DNA of 64,000 nucleotides from Anoplopoma fimbria. Taxonomy: Eukaryota > Chordata > Actinopteri > Perciformes > Anoplopomatidae. The notes below the pieces were generated by a model. The model saw only the letters and a list, made by a program, of their open reading frames with translations. It was not told the origin of the DNA and searched no databases. The stretch spans positions 13,726,999-13,790,998 of the forward strand of contig NC_072471.1 of NCBI RefSeq assembly GCF_027596085.1. The letters run 5' to 3'. This document shows positions 1-13,300 of this stretch, piece by piece (the first letter of the stretch is position 1; every line of letters starts with the position of its first letter). The translations under genes were made by a program, and so were the position numbers.

Positions 1-428
1 GTGAGCTAGTACCTACCAATTTAAACCATTCACAAGATCATGACATCCATCCATCCATCAATCTGCAACTTTTAGCGATAAGAGAGGTCTGTGTGCAGAC
101 ATAGTCCTCTGCAGCTCTGTATCGCGCAACATTCATAGCCCGCCCACTTATTAGCGATTTTAATCCCTCTAGTGTATGTACACCGCTCAAACATTCTGTT
201 CCACCGGGGAATGCGTCACAGCGCAGGAGCTAAAGACGCTCTAACTTCCGTTTCACTGGGACTTTAAGGTCAACAGAGTTATTTTTGAACAGTGGCTACA
301 TTTACCCGTGAACCAATGAGACTTGGAAGACAAACAATACAAACACATGCACAAACAAGCTGTCAAGCATTACACACACACACACACACATACATACATA
401 CACACACCAGCTGGCAGATCACTCCTCT

Positions 429-433
429 TGTGT

Positions 434-512
<79 letters not shown>
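429..512. repeat. (TG)n microsatellite
   Basis: About 84 bp of TG with one early TA interruption. It is preceded by a short CA/CATA tract at about 371-408, so the two form a CA...TG inverted pair. Confidence 0.97.
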
Positions 513-515
<3 letters not shown>

Positions 516-534
516 TGGCGGTGGATTGAGTGAC

Positions 535-805
535 AGCCCACTGTGACAGTGTGGAACCCTTGAGGAAACCAGAACAGGACACGGCGTCTGGTTCGGTCAG
601 GCTACCGTCTGCTAGACGTCGGTCCTTGGACCCCTGTTCCCATTCGAGGGAGACCCCATCTCTAGCTGGCACCGTGGAAACAGATGGCTACCTTGACAAT
701 GAGCAGGCACAGTCCAAGGGAGGGGCTGGAGGCAGCTCAGACGTAGAGCAGCAGGAGAGGGAGCTGGCCACCATTGAATCGTTTCTGTGTTTTACATTAA
801 TTTAG
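535..805 (+). other. Candidate orphan coding stretch, unrecognised
   Basis: Open plus-strand frame (codons in register with base 530) whose composition looks protein-like: an RRRSLDP basic/serine motif, a DGYLDN acidic tyrosine motif, then SSDVEQQERELATIE, ending at TAG 803-805. Two possible acceptors, TTGAGTGACAG (ending 535) and TGTGACAG (ending 548), follow the TG microsatellite. No good downstream donor was seen; an AATAAA lies at 1143-1148. It could be a terminal exon of an unknown plus-strand gene, a decayed gene fragment, or chance. I do not recognise the protein. It lies inside the intron of the minus-strand gene, which lowers the odds. Confidence 0.2.
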
Positions 806-2855
806 TGTTGTTCATTTATCTTGTTGGTGACTTTGCTGGAGACGGGTTCACGTGGGTCAAGTTAGTAAGAATTTGTGCGAATAGAAGATCTTTTCAGCCT
901 CAGGGGTATCTCAACTTCAATGAGTAATCCTAACCTGATTCAATACATGAAACAGAATTGAAAACTTGCCAAATATTATTCTGGCTAGGTCATTTGTGAA
1001 GCTTTCCAGTCAAAAAGTTGTTGTAAAAAAATCAGAAAAATTAACATTTCCTAAAAACTTAGCATCATGGGGTCAGACATGTTTTTCTGTTGGACCCCCA
1101 TTTGGGTTAAGGGTTAGGGTTAGTGTTAGAGACCGCAGCAGAAATAAAACAAGTTCAGATCCCGGGGTGAAATAACATTTCTCAAAGGTCCTGAATGGGA
1201 AAAAATATATTTAAGAGCCCCCGCTGTAAAAAGGCATATCTGCAGAATTAACATAAAAGGCAGGTTTTCATCTGTGAGGCTTTAAAACTGAGAGCCCTTG
1301 GGGGTGTACTTGTGGAATAATGGACTTCTTAAACTTCCTGAATTCATTTTCCTCTCTGGGCATGGCAGGTAAGACACTGGCTATCAGACAGCGCATACTG
1401 GAGCTGCGACAGTCATGAGCACCCTCAGCTACCTAAATATGTTAAAAAATTGGGACAAAGATTAATTTACTGAGCGCATATTAATGGATAACTGTTTGGG
1501 GTAACAGGACATGTTAAAATCAACAACAAGATATTAGGCAGAGATGACGGTTCCATTTAAATGGCAGATATGGAACCGTTTTAACAAGTTAAATTAGCCA
1601 AGTTAGCCAGAGGCGCTGTCCAATTTAGCAGAGCACAAGACTAATTGGCTGCTGGAGACCGGGGGTAACATCGAGGTCAATTTAACAGAGATGCGTCTCA
1701 AATGGGTAGACGTACTGATCTGTAGAAATATCATTTACATTTTTTTGTCCATTTATTTTATGTTTAGCTGCCATTTGAATTCACCGACATTTTTTAAAGA
1801 TGATGATAGTTCATGTATCGGCTTGGTGGTAGAGCCATGGATAAAAGCACATGGCTGGATAATCATGAACAAAAGTAAACACTGGCCCATTTCCAGTCCA
1901 ATGCTGTGTTCTTTTTTTTTTTTAATCTTGTCAGAACTAGATGTGGCCAACGTGTGCTGCCTGTTTGATGTGTAAATGCACTGCAGGGGGGGGCAGCGAG
2001 CTGTTCTCTTGTTGTTGACGCTTGTCCACTTAACAGTGCCTTAAAGGTCACGCCAGGACAGAAGAATGGCTGTCTTCACTCATTTAAGCCCTGAAACGGT
2101 CTCTCACTGTCTGCTAGCACGATGTGGGGGAAGTGTGCGACATGTTGTTCGTGGTGTGTGGGTGTGTAGCCCTGGATGTCAGCCTGACAACACAGCTTTA
2201 ATTTCATCAATAACACACACACACACACACACATGTAGCTCTTCAGCCAGTCCCCAGCTGTTAAAAGGGGTCAGCCAAAGATGAAGCAATTCTCAACATT
2301 TTAGTGCTTTTTGAAGTGTGAAGATTAACATTAAATAAAACATCCTCCTAAACAACTAATTTGTACAGCTGGGACACCTACGTACCTCATAACCAGGCCT
2401 GCTCCTGAAGGAGGTGGTGGGCTGCAGCGTTGCCAATTAAAGCAGCGGCTCATTAGAGAAGCTGCTTAAGCGAATTGATAGCCAAAATAGCCTGTTTCGC
2501 TTTTTTTCTTTTCTTTCAAAAAGGTGGGAGAGAGGCCTGGCAGTGAGACACTAAAAACCAGAGCTAATGGCCAATTTACTGCATTAAAAATGAGGAAAAC
2601 TTTCAAAAGTATTTCTGCTGTACATCAGGCACTGTAATTATGTAAAATTGCAGGGAAAACCACACCAGCTGATTCATGGATGAATGGAAGAATCTTTTTT
2701 TACCTTACAAAAAATTCCCAACCCTGTTTTTTCGAGCCTCCCTACTCTTGAGTTTGTTCTGCATTGTGACGCAATTAAAACCCGTTAAATATTTTGCACA
2801 AATTGGTTCCGAAACAAGTGGACGCCAGCGTGGCCCCGGTTCCAGGAGATGCCGG

Positions 2856-2883
2856 ATATAGATATATATATATATATCTATAT
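2856..2883. repeat. 28-bp perfect AT palindrome
   Basis: ATATAGATATATAT and its exact reverse complement meet at 2869/2870. Built mainly on an AT microsatellite, with a G-C pair at 2861/2878. Confidence 0.9.
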
Positions 2884-5371
2884 ACGGTGCTTAAAAGGCA
2901 GCGAGCAGATGTAATTGCATGGGCGGACTCCCCCTTCTCTCCAACCCCTCCGGACCCCCACCTTCAGGCCCCTCAGTTAAGTGTAATAGTGTGTAGTGGA
3001 TGTGAGAGGGTTGGAGACGAGGTCAGAACAAGGATCACCAACTAATTATGGTGCTGAGGCACTCAGCCTCCGTCAGATTGTTTAGAAAGCATTAAGGGGG
3101 GTGGGGGGGGAAACATGGGCTTCCCTGGTGCATTGCACGTAATTAGTTTGGAGCCAAGGTCACAAACAAACACAAGCGCGGGGACAAACAACGTCTGCAA
3201 AGCGCACACACAAAGACCCACACTCTATTCTTCTCTCTTACTTCCTCTGCTCTCAAGCTCTCTCTCTCTATGTCTTGTTCTCTCAGGGGCAACAAGGCAC
3301 AGCCTCTATTAATTTCCTAAATGAATAGCCAACCAATTGATAGTTATTTATGGATGATCACGCTTTATGCACACCACATGCTCTTCACTATTAATTACCC
3401 TTTAGTATAGGACTGGGCGATAGATTGACTTTCACGACATTGGGTATATTTTTAATGCACAAGTGTATTAAACAACATAAACTGATCAGAAATGATCTAT
3501 TAAAACTCTCTTTCCTCAGCAAAAATGGCACTTCGGCATCAAGATTCAGGGTTTTTCTTTCACCCCTAAAACACTTATTTCCATACAACAATAAGCATAT
3601 TGCCCAATCAATACACTTAAAGACTAACTGCTGTGGCCATCGTCTTAAGTGTTACTTTAGATTAGGGTCATTGACCAGACCGGGGGAGACTTGGCAGAAG
3701 CTTCTTTAACTGTGCCAGGAAACAATTATTAGAGTAGCTGTGCTAAAGCATGGTCAGAGAGACAACCAGTGACACCCAGGCCATAACTATTAGAGCCATA
3801 GTGTATTCTTACATCAACAGGGGGTCAAAAAGTACCAAAATGTAGCAAAAATGTGGATGACAAACTAAGTTTTCCACATTTCCTGATGGCCATAGAGCAT
3901 CAACAAAGGGAGAAACTCTGCTAGTGCCTACAAAGTTTAATCCAGCATTGATACCAATGGTAAAAACATATTTTAGATGGTTACATCGTTGTGGGCAAAT
4001 CTACAGTCAACCAAGACAGGCACGTTTAGAGTTGACAGATGGCTCAACCGTGACCGCTGAGAGCGAGGTCGAATCAGAGCGCTGGTGGGCAAAAAGGGTT
4101 TGGGAAGAAATGATGAAACAAAATGAAGTTTGGTGATGAGGCCTGTAAGCAATTATCTGTCCTCCAGACTCTCGGACCTGCTTTAGAATATGCAAGACAA
4201 TCACATTAACTAAACCCACACAGAGAAAGCTGCTTTGTACATATTGCTCACAGTGTTGTGACGTCCTGCAGGCTTTACAACGGACAGGACTTTAACGTTT
4301 GCACATGCACTTAACTGAGCAAATAGACAGTCTAATGTACTTTAAAAACCTCTTCTCAGTGATGACATGATTACATTCATGGCAATACAATTAGTTTCTG
4401 ATTTATTTCCTTCTTTCAAAACGTGGGGAAGAACACCAGGAGCAAATGCCAAAAGTTGAGTTTTCATAAAAACAAAAATTATGACTGGTGTGTTTACCGC
4501 ATGCCAAATTAAATCAGAGCACAAAAGGCCAAATTGCCTCCTAAGTTAGCATATGAGCGTGACCAGTTGTCAGCTGTGTGCTGCTGCATAATGAATATAG
4601 CAAAAATACTTACAAACAACATGTGCTTCGCTGGGCATAAATATATCTATTGAACTGTGAGTCTGCTGGGTCTCCTCATCCAACATATACCATATGTCAC
4701 TGGTGTTTCGCTCATGTATACCTTGGATATAGAATAGAATATGGCAACTTGCACATATGTTCGATAAGCCTCGATTAAAATGAGTGAGTAGGAAAGCTGC
4801 ATGAACAGCAGTGATCTGGTCCCAGTTTTCTCGCAAATTTAACAACAGACCAGAGGAGATCTTCATTTTTACGATATTTTGTCATTACTTCTTTGCTCAT
4901 TGTGCAGTGCAGTTCGACCTCAACAAGTGTGTATACCCAACTGTACTGCTACATGTAATGTGAAACTATTGCTAGAGCGGCTGACACCACCTAGACTCAA
5001 CAACTTGGTGTGGAGCTGAGCACAGCTTCCAGCCACTCTCAGCTCACTGTTTCGGATCAGCGGTCTTTGTGGTCGGGAGCTCTCACCCTCAGGTTATCAT
5101 CCGACCCACCTCACATTAAACTCTAGACACTGTACTTGCTGTGCTGCTAGCCGATCGTATAGCTCCTGACTTGGGCAAAAAATGTGGGGAGCTGAGGTAA
5201 ACAAGATGCAGTTAGAGGAACACTTCTCTCTATTAAGACCAGATCAGAGAAGTGAGTAACAGAAATGTAAAGGGAGAGGAGAGAGGCTGGTAAAAAAAAA
5301 AAAACATACGTGGGCATTTGGAGTTTGTTCTAAGAAAAGCCAACATCTTTTCAACAAATCTGCATGCTTAC

Positions 5372-5478
5372 CTGGATGCCGTCCAGCAGTTTGCTCATGC
5401 ACCAGAAGCTGTCAGCCTCGATGTTCCTCAGAGCCTCTTCCTGGAGACTGGACACGTCAAAGTTTTCCACCTCCTCCT
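5372..5478 (-). CDS. tbc1d22a: TBC1D22 Rab-GAP, in-window exon 8 (TBC domain, last exon in window)
   Basis: Last exon of the gene visible here: 107 nt, two bases completing a Glu codon plus 35 codons, ending at phase 0. The acceptor is GTCTTTTCCAG and the donor CAG|GTAAGC. It reads EEVENFDVSSLQEEALRN then IEADSFWCMSKLLDGIQ. IEAD-S/T-F/Y-WCMSKLLDGIQ is a diagnostic TBC1D22 segment. The next family segment, beginning DNYTFAQPGIQ, was looked for on the minus strand of bases 1-5371 and not seen, so it lies outside the window. Roughly 140 C-terminal residues of the TBC domain are therefore missing. VENFDV and ADSFWC resemble human TBC1D22B. Confidence 0.95.
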
Positions 5479-6564
5479 CTGGAAAAGACAAAGGGGGACA
5501 CAGAGAGAGAGAGTGAGTAATAACTAGTGCAGGGGTAAAGAGATGGAGAGGGGGAAAGAGACAGGTGAAAGAAAAATGGGAGGAAAAATGTAAAAAAGGT
5601 GGAAGGAGTGGAAGAAACAGAAAGCACTCCAGGTCTACCGGCACAGCGGGGGGGCGTCATCAGCTCACCATTCAGACAGGAAAACAAGAACATGAGGTGC
5701 AGCCGGGGGTGAGAAATTTCAATGGGAAGAGTGGGAGCAGAGGGGAGAGGTGAGGGTGGTGTGGTTATGAAAGAGATGTATGGAATGGAGCGAAGACGCC
5801 AACAAATTGGGAGCACAAGAATAAAGGAGGGATGAACTAAGCGATGGAGGCAGAGTGGCGGCTGAGCGCGTGGGAAGCAAATAAAACTGATCGAGCAGCC
5901 GAATAATTAGGATCTTTTAAAAAAAAAAAAAAAACTGTGGTTTAACCTTTTTTCCGCAGCTGCATTGAATTTTCAGGAAATGTCACACAGTCTCCACGCA
6001 CACGGCATAATATGTACTTTTTAAGTGAGAGTGTTTAACTTAATTTCTGTTCTATTTGCTCGTTCTTTGAACTTGCTGGAAGTAAAATAACCACGACGAG
6101 TTATGACACTAGACTACGCTTTTTAAGTTAAATTTAAATCATTTCATCCATTATTTGTGTCGATTCTTTTTTACATTTGTATTCCACTGGCGAGTCCTTT
6201 TGTAAACGGCTATACAAATAGGGACAACCGCATTTGTGAAGCGTCGGGTAAAGACAGAAGTATTAGGTTAGGACATCCTCCTAAAATGAACTGCAGACTG
6301 CACAGGAGATAACAATTTCCAAGCAGTGAGCATTCCCAAAGCTCCCAGTCATCTCCAGCGGGTGACTTCAACGACGGGTGTCATCAGATGTCATTAACGG
6401 CAGCAGTGTGTGACGGACTGCAGGGGGCTTTGACGGGCTTCTGACAAGCCACTGACAGCCAGTGGAGAGGAGATGGGACGAGACTGATTAACAATGATCT
6501 ACAGAGAGACAGAAAAAGGGGGGAGAGAGACGGACAGAGGGGAGACAGAGAAAAGGGACGTGCT

Positions 6565-6567
<3 letters not shown>

Positions 6568-6633
<66 letters not shown>
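6568..6633. repeat. (TG)n microsatellite
   Basis: Uninterrupted TG repeat of about 66 bp, following a purine-rich GA stretch. Confidence 0.97.
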
Positions 6634-6636
<3 letters not shown>

Positions 6637-6867
6637 GTCATATACAAAAAAAGTTACATCGAGTTATGTATATGTTTGAGTTCTTGTATTCCTACTAGCA
6701 CGCACATACACACACACACAAGACCTGCCAGCTCTGCTTGGTATCCTTGGCAACCCCGGTGGAATGTTGTCAAGGTTGTAATGAGCATGCTCCGTCTGAC
6801 AGACAGACAGACGCACAGACAGGGAGCTGGCGGCGAGCCAGGACTACAAAGCCAGTTACAACTAGGC

Positions 6868-6870
<3 letters not shown>

Positions 6871-6923
<53 letters not shown>
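6871..6923. repeat. (TG)n microsatellite
   Basis: Uninterrupted GT repeat of about 53 bp, only about 240 bp after the previous TG tract. A short CAGA patch lies between them near 6799-6821. Confidence 0.97.
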
Positions 6924-6927
<4 letters not shown>

Positions 6928-9410
6928 CACTCGTCCAACAATTCTGCCATGCATGCACTCTCATCATTGTCTTGTCTGCTTGAAGTCAGGTAAGGATGGA
7001 GAGAAGCCGGACAGAGAGGCAATGAAGGTTCCTTCATTTCACCGAGACCTTTCATCCCATCACACCGTGGACAGATCAAGGCGTCCGGGATCTGTGTTCA
7101 CACAGCTACCAGATCTTTAATACCAGATACGGAAGTGGTCGACGGGCCGGATTATGATCAGAAGCCAGCGTAGTTCATTCTAACCACAATACCATCAACA
7201 GGCGGTGTAATGTGCAACGTAACACAGCCGCAGGCCACACATAACTGACATTATTAGTGCACACATTCTGAAATATAGTCTTCTGAAATCCAATTTTTGG
7301 AGCCACATCTAAATGAACGGGATGGAAGCAATATTTCTGCCTCGCTTAAATTGAGGCTACAGAAGAAGTCAACTACAATCAGCTAAAGATAAATGCAGTG
7401 TCGGCGCAGCTGTTGGAAAAGCACAGAGACAAAAGTGGCCGCCATCTGACCAATTTTTGAAGTCAGTATTCGGTTTGATAGCTTCTCTATAGCGCTGCAG
7501 AAGACAATGACAACACATGAATACAGCCCTCTGTCTCTCTGGGCAACAGTGATGCCATTAAATTTGTAGTTGAAAAGATTGATTGTAAACAGGCTGACTG
7601 GCAATCCGCGTGGTGCCGTTTGCTGATTAACAAGGCGGTGAGAGCGGCCGCCGCTCCTGCGTTCTGGGGGACCGTGGGTATCCCAAAGTCTCAAATCAGT
7701 CTTTGTCACGGCTTTGGGGCCTCGTTGTCGGGCTCGGTTCCAAACCCAGACCTTGACTCTGGAGCAGATTAGAAGGGACGGCTTCCGGGAGTCCAGTGGT
7801 CACGCTGGAATCGGGCACAGCTCATCACAATAACAAGGACACACAAGAGGAAGGGCTTAGAAGGAGGAGAGGCCATGCGGCGGGACTGCCTGCACTGGAT
7901 CAGTGCAGCTTGGATCACAAGGCAACAGTGCCCCCTGTGGTGGCTGGTGGTACCGACGCTGACCCCACAAAACCCGCTTTAAACTGATGAATGCTTAAAA
8001 AACTGTCGGAGCTCAGGTCATTAGTCACTTTCATGGCCGCGGAGTCCAGACAGCTCATTCTGTTCCCTGTTTAAAAGGACAAAAGAATCAAAGCAGTGTG
8101 CTGAATGCCTGATGATAACACAACCTGTGGCTGGATTAAATTATCATGATCCACTTGATCTACCTTCAAATCACAAGCATTTTGGTGACATAAATAACAA
8201 AAAATACTAACTCGAGGCCACCCTGAATGGCGCAACAGGCCGTTTGTCTCAGCTGACCTGCCTTCAAAAGAAGAAACCACTAATTGCTTTCACTGGATTC
8301 TTGCCTCAGTAGAAATTCCTTGGAGATACTCTCTTGGTGATTACTTTTGGAGCAGTTCCTCCGCACAGAGGACTGGCGGACAATACATGTCTGGGACATG
8401 ATCCGTATCTCAGTAGAAAATGCTCCACAAATAAGAACCTGGGGAATTTCTGGAAGTTCAAGCTTCGGCGAGTTGGGAGTCTCAGCGGCTTTAGTTCTGC
8501 ATGAGATGTGCCTTCCAAAATAACCTCTCGCCAAATGATATTCTGAGGATATTTCTTCAGAGGAGGAGAAAGCCGGTCTGAACCAAACTCACCTTTTGCA
8601 GCAGAGGCGAACTCGTTTGATACAGCCGGCGTCAAACTCTCATGTCTGTGCACAAACACAGATGCGTAGGCCTCTGAAGGTGGGCGTGTTTTTTTTTTTT
8701 TGTGATCAAATTGGCAGAAAAGCAAAAAGACATGCTGAAGATCGCAGTGTTGGAAGCGAAGTAAAGGAAGCATCACATGCGTGCAGACACAACACACACT
8801 GCATTCAAACTGGTCGCTTAAGCTGCAACTGTTTGCTTGAAAATGAGAATCATCTTCTTCTTTGAAATCCTTTATTTACAGACGGGAATGTTTCATTTAG
8901 GAATCCAAACTTTCTCCAACAACCCAAAATATAAGGTGACCTATTATTCTCTTATTGACATAGTTTTTAGCTCTGCCACTTCAAATCTCCTCTCCCCCAT
9001 CAATCTGCCTCTCCCATCTCTTTTTAAACCTCAATTTTCCTCCGATGGTCTCTTGATCTCTCTTTTGGTACATCAACGATTCGCCTCTCTATTCTCCCTC
9101 CTCCCTCCTTTCCTCTGCTCCTCCTATACAGTCATTTGACAATCCCCTCTGTTGCTATTGCTACCCTGCCTCTCTCAAGCTGTTCTCCTCGCCTCCCCGC
9201 CCCACCCCCCCTCTTCCTCACCTCTCTTCCCATTGGCTGCCGAGCCAGCTTCCTGCCAGGCCTCAGGGCTTATTTCCTGTTTGTCCTGGCGCAGGGGGCA
9301 ACTCGTCCAGGGAGACCAACTGCTTGGTCGCTGCCAGCTGTGAGCACTTGGCACAGCTTGGCATGCGGAGCCGGGGTTACACCTCCGGAGACCGAGTGTC
9401 GGGCGCCTAC

Positions 9411-9432
9411 ACACACACACACACACACACAC
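9411..9432. repeat. Short (CA)n microsatellite
   Basis: Eleven CA units ending in a CGCAC variant. Confidence 0.95.
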
Positions 9433-10308
9433 GCACTTGCGAGTGTACACAACACACAAACACGCTCGTGCCAGTGCTGCCATCTGCCCTCTACAACTAT
9501 GGGCCACAAGGTAACGTGATGTAAGATGATAAACGAGCTAGTTTAGCCTGATGTAATCATAAAGCGTGTGCGTCCCAAGTGTGTGAGTGAGTGTGTGAGC
9601 GTTTTTGCAGGCAGCAATTGGCAATAAAAAACAGTCCCGTTTGACAACCTTCTGTTGGTTCAGATTAATCACAAGCCAACCTGAGTTGTAGACCGCCAGA
9701 GAGAGAGAGAGTTTTAACAAGATTTCCTCATCCAAAGCTCATAAGATCACATGAAGTGGTGCAGTCATTACTTATAATTTACAGTGGCAGTTTCGGGTTA
9801 AATCTAATGAATCTAACGACTGACAATACGGTTGCCGAATTTCCAAAACATGTCACAATCCACTTTCCACCTTCACAATGACACCCAGGTGACACAGCCC
9901 GAAAAAAAAAAAAGAAGGCTTGACAGTTAAAAATGAGACACATGTTAGCTGCTAGACATGTAATACTTTCTACCTCACGGCATCACCCCCACCACCTCTC
10001 ACTCTGGCTTCTGCGAACGACAAAAAATGTTATTTCTCCACCGTTGCACAATTAGTGTGATAACACCGTTGGTAATGAAAGCTCAACATCTTTTATATTT
10101 GTTTCTTTACAGGGAGGTGGCAGTCATACTGCTTGATAATTAAGAAGAGAGTCGACCTGGCGTCACCAACACATTAGGAGCAAACACGCCCCCACGCACG
10201 CACGCAAACACGGGAGATGAGAGTGTTACGAGGATAGAATTATGGCTGTGAGAAACAAGATGTGAAGATATGAAAATAGACGGCTGGATGTGAAGAAAGG
10301 TAAGGACA

Positions 10309-10331
10309 GAAGAGAGAGAGAGAGAGAGAGA
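10309..10331. repeat. (GA)n microsatellite
   Basis: AG/GA dinucleotide run of about 23 bp. Confidence 0.95.
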
Positions 10332-13300
10332 ACTGGAGGTGGAAGTGATATGAGTGGAGGTGAAAGTAATAATAATTTTCCTTCCCTTTTGGTTCATGAG
10401 ACTAAGAAACTGATCTAAAGTCTCCTGTCTAGTTTCCCTCAAAAAAATCGAATCAATGGGATGTTATCCAGCGTCTTCACTTCGTAGTTCTTAGAAGTTC
10501 CGAGTTTTTTTTCTTCAAAGTGCACCACGGAGCTTACTCATTGAAAGCACTGAACTTCAGCCTCGCCAGTGATAAGGAACGCTCTGGGCCAGAAAATCTA
10601 CACAATCACTCCAACAATGTTCTCATCTCCCGCTATCTGTGCTACAAGCCATGTGTCCATACATCAAACAGCGGGGGCCCCACAGCTGTTGGCGAGATAA
10701 TGCAAGTCCTTGACATCAAATGGAATACGGCCATTAATACCATATCTGCCTATGTGCAGACACGTAATGATCCACTTGGCCCCCGGGGTAAGATGGTGTC
10801 TTGCATGAGGAAGCGTTAAGTGTGTAATGTTGAGTAAGGCTACACCGCGCCGCATTAACTGTTGCTTCTGCTGCTGCCAATATCTCCATTCAGCACCTCG
10901 ACCCTCCCGCTCGCTTTGGGCCTGTGGGATGCTTTCAGCGGCACAGATGTGTGTGAAACGTGCCATTCAACATGCGCGCAGCTGGCGACACGCTCTACGA
11001 TTGAGTAACCGTGGCGATGCCAGAGAGACGAAACGATGCCTGGGATGATGTGTGTTTGTGGTTTTTTTTCTCCGCAGCTAACAGTGCTAACACTTAAAGG
11101 TTGGAGTGGGCGTGGGTGTGGGTGACTGATCAACAGCAGTGCAGGCGTGCCCACATGAGGAAGACTTTTATGCTAAGAGACGCTAAGGTTGATTTGCCAA
11201 AACATCATGGCATAGAAACGTGAGGATAATTTAAAACAGGGGACACCAATTGGTCTTTTTTTTTTTTTTTTTTTTACCAATCAATTGATTGTAGGGTTAT
11301 TCTATCAATTTTGAGGGCATTTATGAGGCAGAGAGGATCTAATAAAAGTTGCACTATGGGTAGTTTAGGCATGAAAGATATAAGTACTTTTTGGTTTGAC
11401 GCACACAAAAGAACCAATTTAGAGACAGGATTCTGAGAATTTATTATGGACATTTTTCAAAGAGTAGCAGAAAAATTGAATCCCTACTTTGATCCAACAA
11501 AAGCTCTGGAAATTACTGTTATTATAATGTCACAAAAGATTGAGTGAAGCCTGTCTAGTTACATGCGTTTTAATGCATGTGACTGAACCCAAATGAGCGT
11601 CTTGTTTGTTGTTATCAGTATGCCACAAAAAGCGTTACTGAGGGGGGAAAACAATCCCAATGAAGCATTGTTCTGGAAGCCAGCTTGACCCCCACTAAGT
11701 CATATGTTTGTATAAAGCATTGGTACTTAATTAGTGTTTAAACAACATTTATGTAACCAGCTCATATAACACAATGTCCTTCTATCTCTATAACCAGTGT
11801 AATATATGCATAAGCAGGTTATGCGTTATATTCAGGTTTACTGTAACAACCTGGGCTTAAAAGTTAAAGCGTGAAGCAGATAATGTGAGTAACTCAATCA
11901 CGTATTCACCGTCACTTTATAAAGGCTGCCTCCTTTTACAGACACACGTAAACATTTTTTTAATCACGCAAGATGTCCAATCCACTCAAGGCACTGTAAA
12001 TCTGCCTGGCTAATGTTCAAGACACATTTGGGAGCTGCGGGAAAAGTTTCCTGAGATGTAAGATCCATTAAGTCATTAGTGTGTGTAATCTGCAGGCTTA
12101 GTTAGGAAAAAAAAACGAAAAAAAAAAACATTAGGGGAACAGTAATGGGCAGACATTATAAATGACAGCTGACACATTGAAACACACACAGGCAGTCGAC
12201 ACGCGGAGTGCTGAGAGAGACACCTAAAGCAGTGTCCCTGTACACGAATATGTGTGAGGACACGGTGCGCGAGTGTCCAGATTCCTTTGTGTGCGCATGG
12301 GCGAGTGTGTCTCTGTGCGCGACGGCTTTGTTTCAGACGTGCCCACATATCTGAAATGTGTATGAGTCTTTGTTCGAGTGTGGTGATGCAACTCCCAAAC
12401 ATTACACACCACCATCGCAGCAGCACGGTAAGATGACTGTTTCAATTGCCTCCAATTGCATCAGGTCAAGCGGAACACGTCTCGCTGGTGACAGAATGAT
12501 AAAACAGATTTTTTTTTTTTTTTTTTTTTTTCCAATGACAGAGAGAACGAGAAATAGAGACTTGGAGAGATCTGAAGCTACTCGGCGAGGAGAGCTTCAA
12601 TTTATGGCTTTTTATAGTCAAGTAATTAACTTAATCTAAAAATATTCAATAACCCCAGCGATTATTCACGGAAGATAAATCATTTTTTGACAGAACTATT
12701 TCTCTGGATCATTTCAGAGCTCTATTGCTTTTTATCAGGAGCAATGAGAAGATCTCTGGTTAGACGGGGGGAAATAAGATCAGGCCGGATGGAGATGAAA
12801 GCACAGCTATTGATTTTCAGCTTTATATATCCTATTGTCAAGCGCCATCAATGGTCTCCGTGGTTTCAACGGTCATCTCCACACCGTAGGCCAAAACATG
12901 GAAGGTTCCCGACACACGCAATTAAAAAACAACAACAAATGCCGTACAATCCCTTTGCGAATGGTTATGACACGGCTTGAAGAGAATTCCCATTTCTGTA
13001 ATCATGTTTACGGTCTGAAATGTATGACTCTCTTGTATAACTGTAAATAATTACCACATTTGTGTCCTGTTCTCTGCCACATGTTTTGACTTTAGTTAAC
13101 TTCTGCATGCCCAAAGAAATCAATCCATTTTGAATGGCTAAAACACTTCTTTACTTCTTCACCTCTGGGTTGAAACCGCATCCTATTTCAGTAGCTGGGT
13201 GTAGTTTGGTTGGTTTGATTATGTCGTAAACAACCTACACACTCGACGGGATATATACAAAATGAATATAATATGAATATAACTAAACAAGCTTTAAAAT

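Larger units (their letters stand above)
1..5371 (-). other. Part of the last visible intron of the TBC1D22 gene
   Basis: Begins at GTAAGC after the last visible exon and runs off the window start; its acceptor is outside. Contains the CA and TG tracts at 371-512, a 28-bp AT palindrome at 2856-2883, and the plus-strand candidate coding stretch at 535-805. The remainder shows no supported feature. Confidence 0.7.

Noticed and set aside
1104..1128. Telomere-like GGGTTA repeats
   Set aside because: Only about three imperfect units inside an intron; no array and no chromosome-end context.
1..5371. Next TBC exon (DNYTFAQPGIQ segment)
   Set aside because: Searched by eye on the minus strand without success; most likely outside the window.
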